Below, piece by piece: positions 5,349 through 5,518 of a stretch of DNA of 5,518 bases. A program made the translations under genes and the position numbers. The notes under the pieces are model-generated. The model was not told the origin of the DNA. It did not search any database and worked only from the letters and a program-made list of their open reading frames with translations. Within the stretch, counting starts at the first letter, position 1. Every line of letters starts with the position of its first letter. The stretch is from Bacillota bacterium. Lineage in GTDB: Bacteria > Bacillota > Clostridia > DSM-8532. The DNA lies in the NCBI GenBank assembly GCA_023446675.1, contig JAEXPO010000231.1, positions 1 through 5,518 on the forward strand, given 5' to 3'.

Positions 5349-5518
5349 TTACCACTCCATACTTCCAACCCGGTGGCAGGCGACCAGATGGCCTTTTCCC
5401 CCATCCTTAAGCGGTGGCGTCTGCTCGGAGCAGATTTGCCGCGCAAAGGGACACCTGGCAAAGAATCGGCAGCCCGGGGGCGGATTAATGGGGCTGGGCA
5501 CTTCACCGTAAATAATGT
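5349..5518 (-). CDS. Oligo/dipeptide ABC transporter ATP-binding protein, C-terminal end (partial)
   Basis: Only the last 55 residues are in the window; the gene continues past the right edge. The frame ends at TAA (plus 5349-5351). It reads GEVPSPINPPPGCRFFARCP, then a Cys, KGHLVACHRV and a short tail. This is the C-terminal oligopeptide/dipeptide extension (oligo_HPY type) of OppD/OppF/DppD/DppF ATPases, which power peptide (or nickel) uptake with two permeases and a binding protein. Four cysteines (residues 16, 22, 29 and 47 of the visible part) are the set known in such subunits, in some cases holding a 4Fe-4S cluster. The Walker motifs lie outside the window, so OppD versus OppF cannot be decided. 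The gene is in a different frame from the long ORF that overlaps it and is probably cotranscribed with ridA. Confidence 0.88.
   Translation of the reverse strand, partial: IIYGEVPSPINPPPGCRFFARCPFARQICSEQTPPLKDGGKGHLVACHRVGSMEW

Overview
The window looks like a chromosomal segment of a low-to-mid GC Gram-positive bacterium, most likely a clostridial Bacillota. Pointers are the AGGAGG-type ribosome binding sites, the GntR/LacI (AraR-type) repressor, and a clostridial-style HMA–SafE–cupredoxin metal protein. The species cannot be named from this sequence.

Layout, left to right. Positions 1-402 hold little: a possible 29-residue membrane microprotein (27-116, +) and an otherwise non-coding or decayed stretch. 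Positions 386-427 (+) may hold a scrap of a serine-recombinase C-terminus. An AraR-type repressor (403-1590, -) follows. Its promoter contains a 29-bp inverted repeat that fills the space between -35 and -10, so autorepression is likely. A divergently transcribed GNAT acetyltransferase (1889-2677, +) has its own TTGACA-type promoter. Its C-terminus closely resembles the alpha-CTD fold of RNA polymerase but lacks the DNA-contact residues. A hairpin terminator spans the stop codons of this gene and of a convergent small gene.

The right half is entirely on the minus strand and reads as one direction of transcription from the right edge. It starts with the last 55 residues of an oligo/dipeptide ABC transporter ATPase (5349-5518), hidden in a different frame from the longest ORF there. 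A RidA-family enamine/imine deaminase follows (4826-5296). Next is a large metal-handling membrane protein with an HMA domain, a SafE/DsbD-like membrane core and two tandem cupredoxin-like domains (2866-4743). Last is a 31-residue single-span microprotein with an HWHC motif (2685-2780).

Functionally the right half pairs peptide uptake plus RidA with a copper-type trafficking module: cytosolic HMA, membrane core, extracytoplasmic cupredoxin and Cys/His microprotein. The left half is a regulator whose target genes are not in view, plus an unusual acetyltransferase. The two items most worth following up are the GNAT/alpha-CTD-like fusion and the HWHC microprotein beside the copper-type protein. 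I see no clear complete new multi-gene system.
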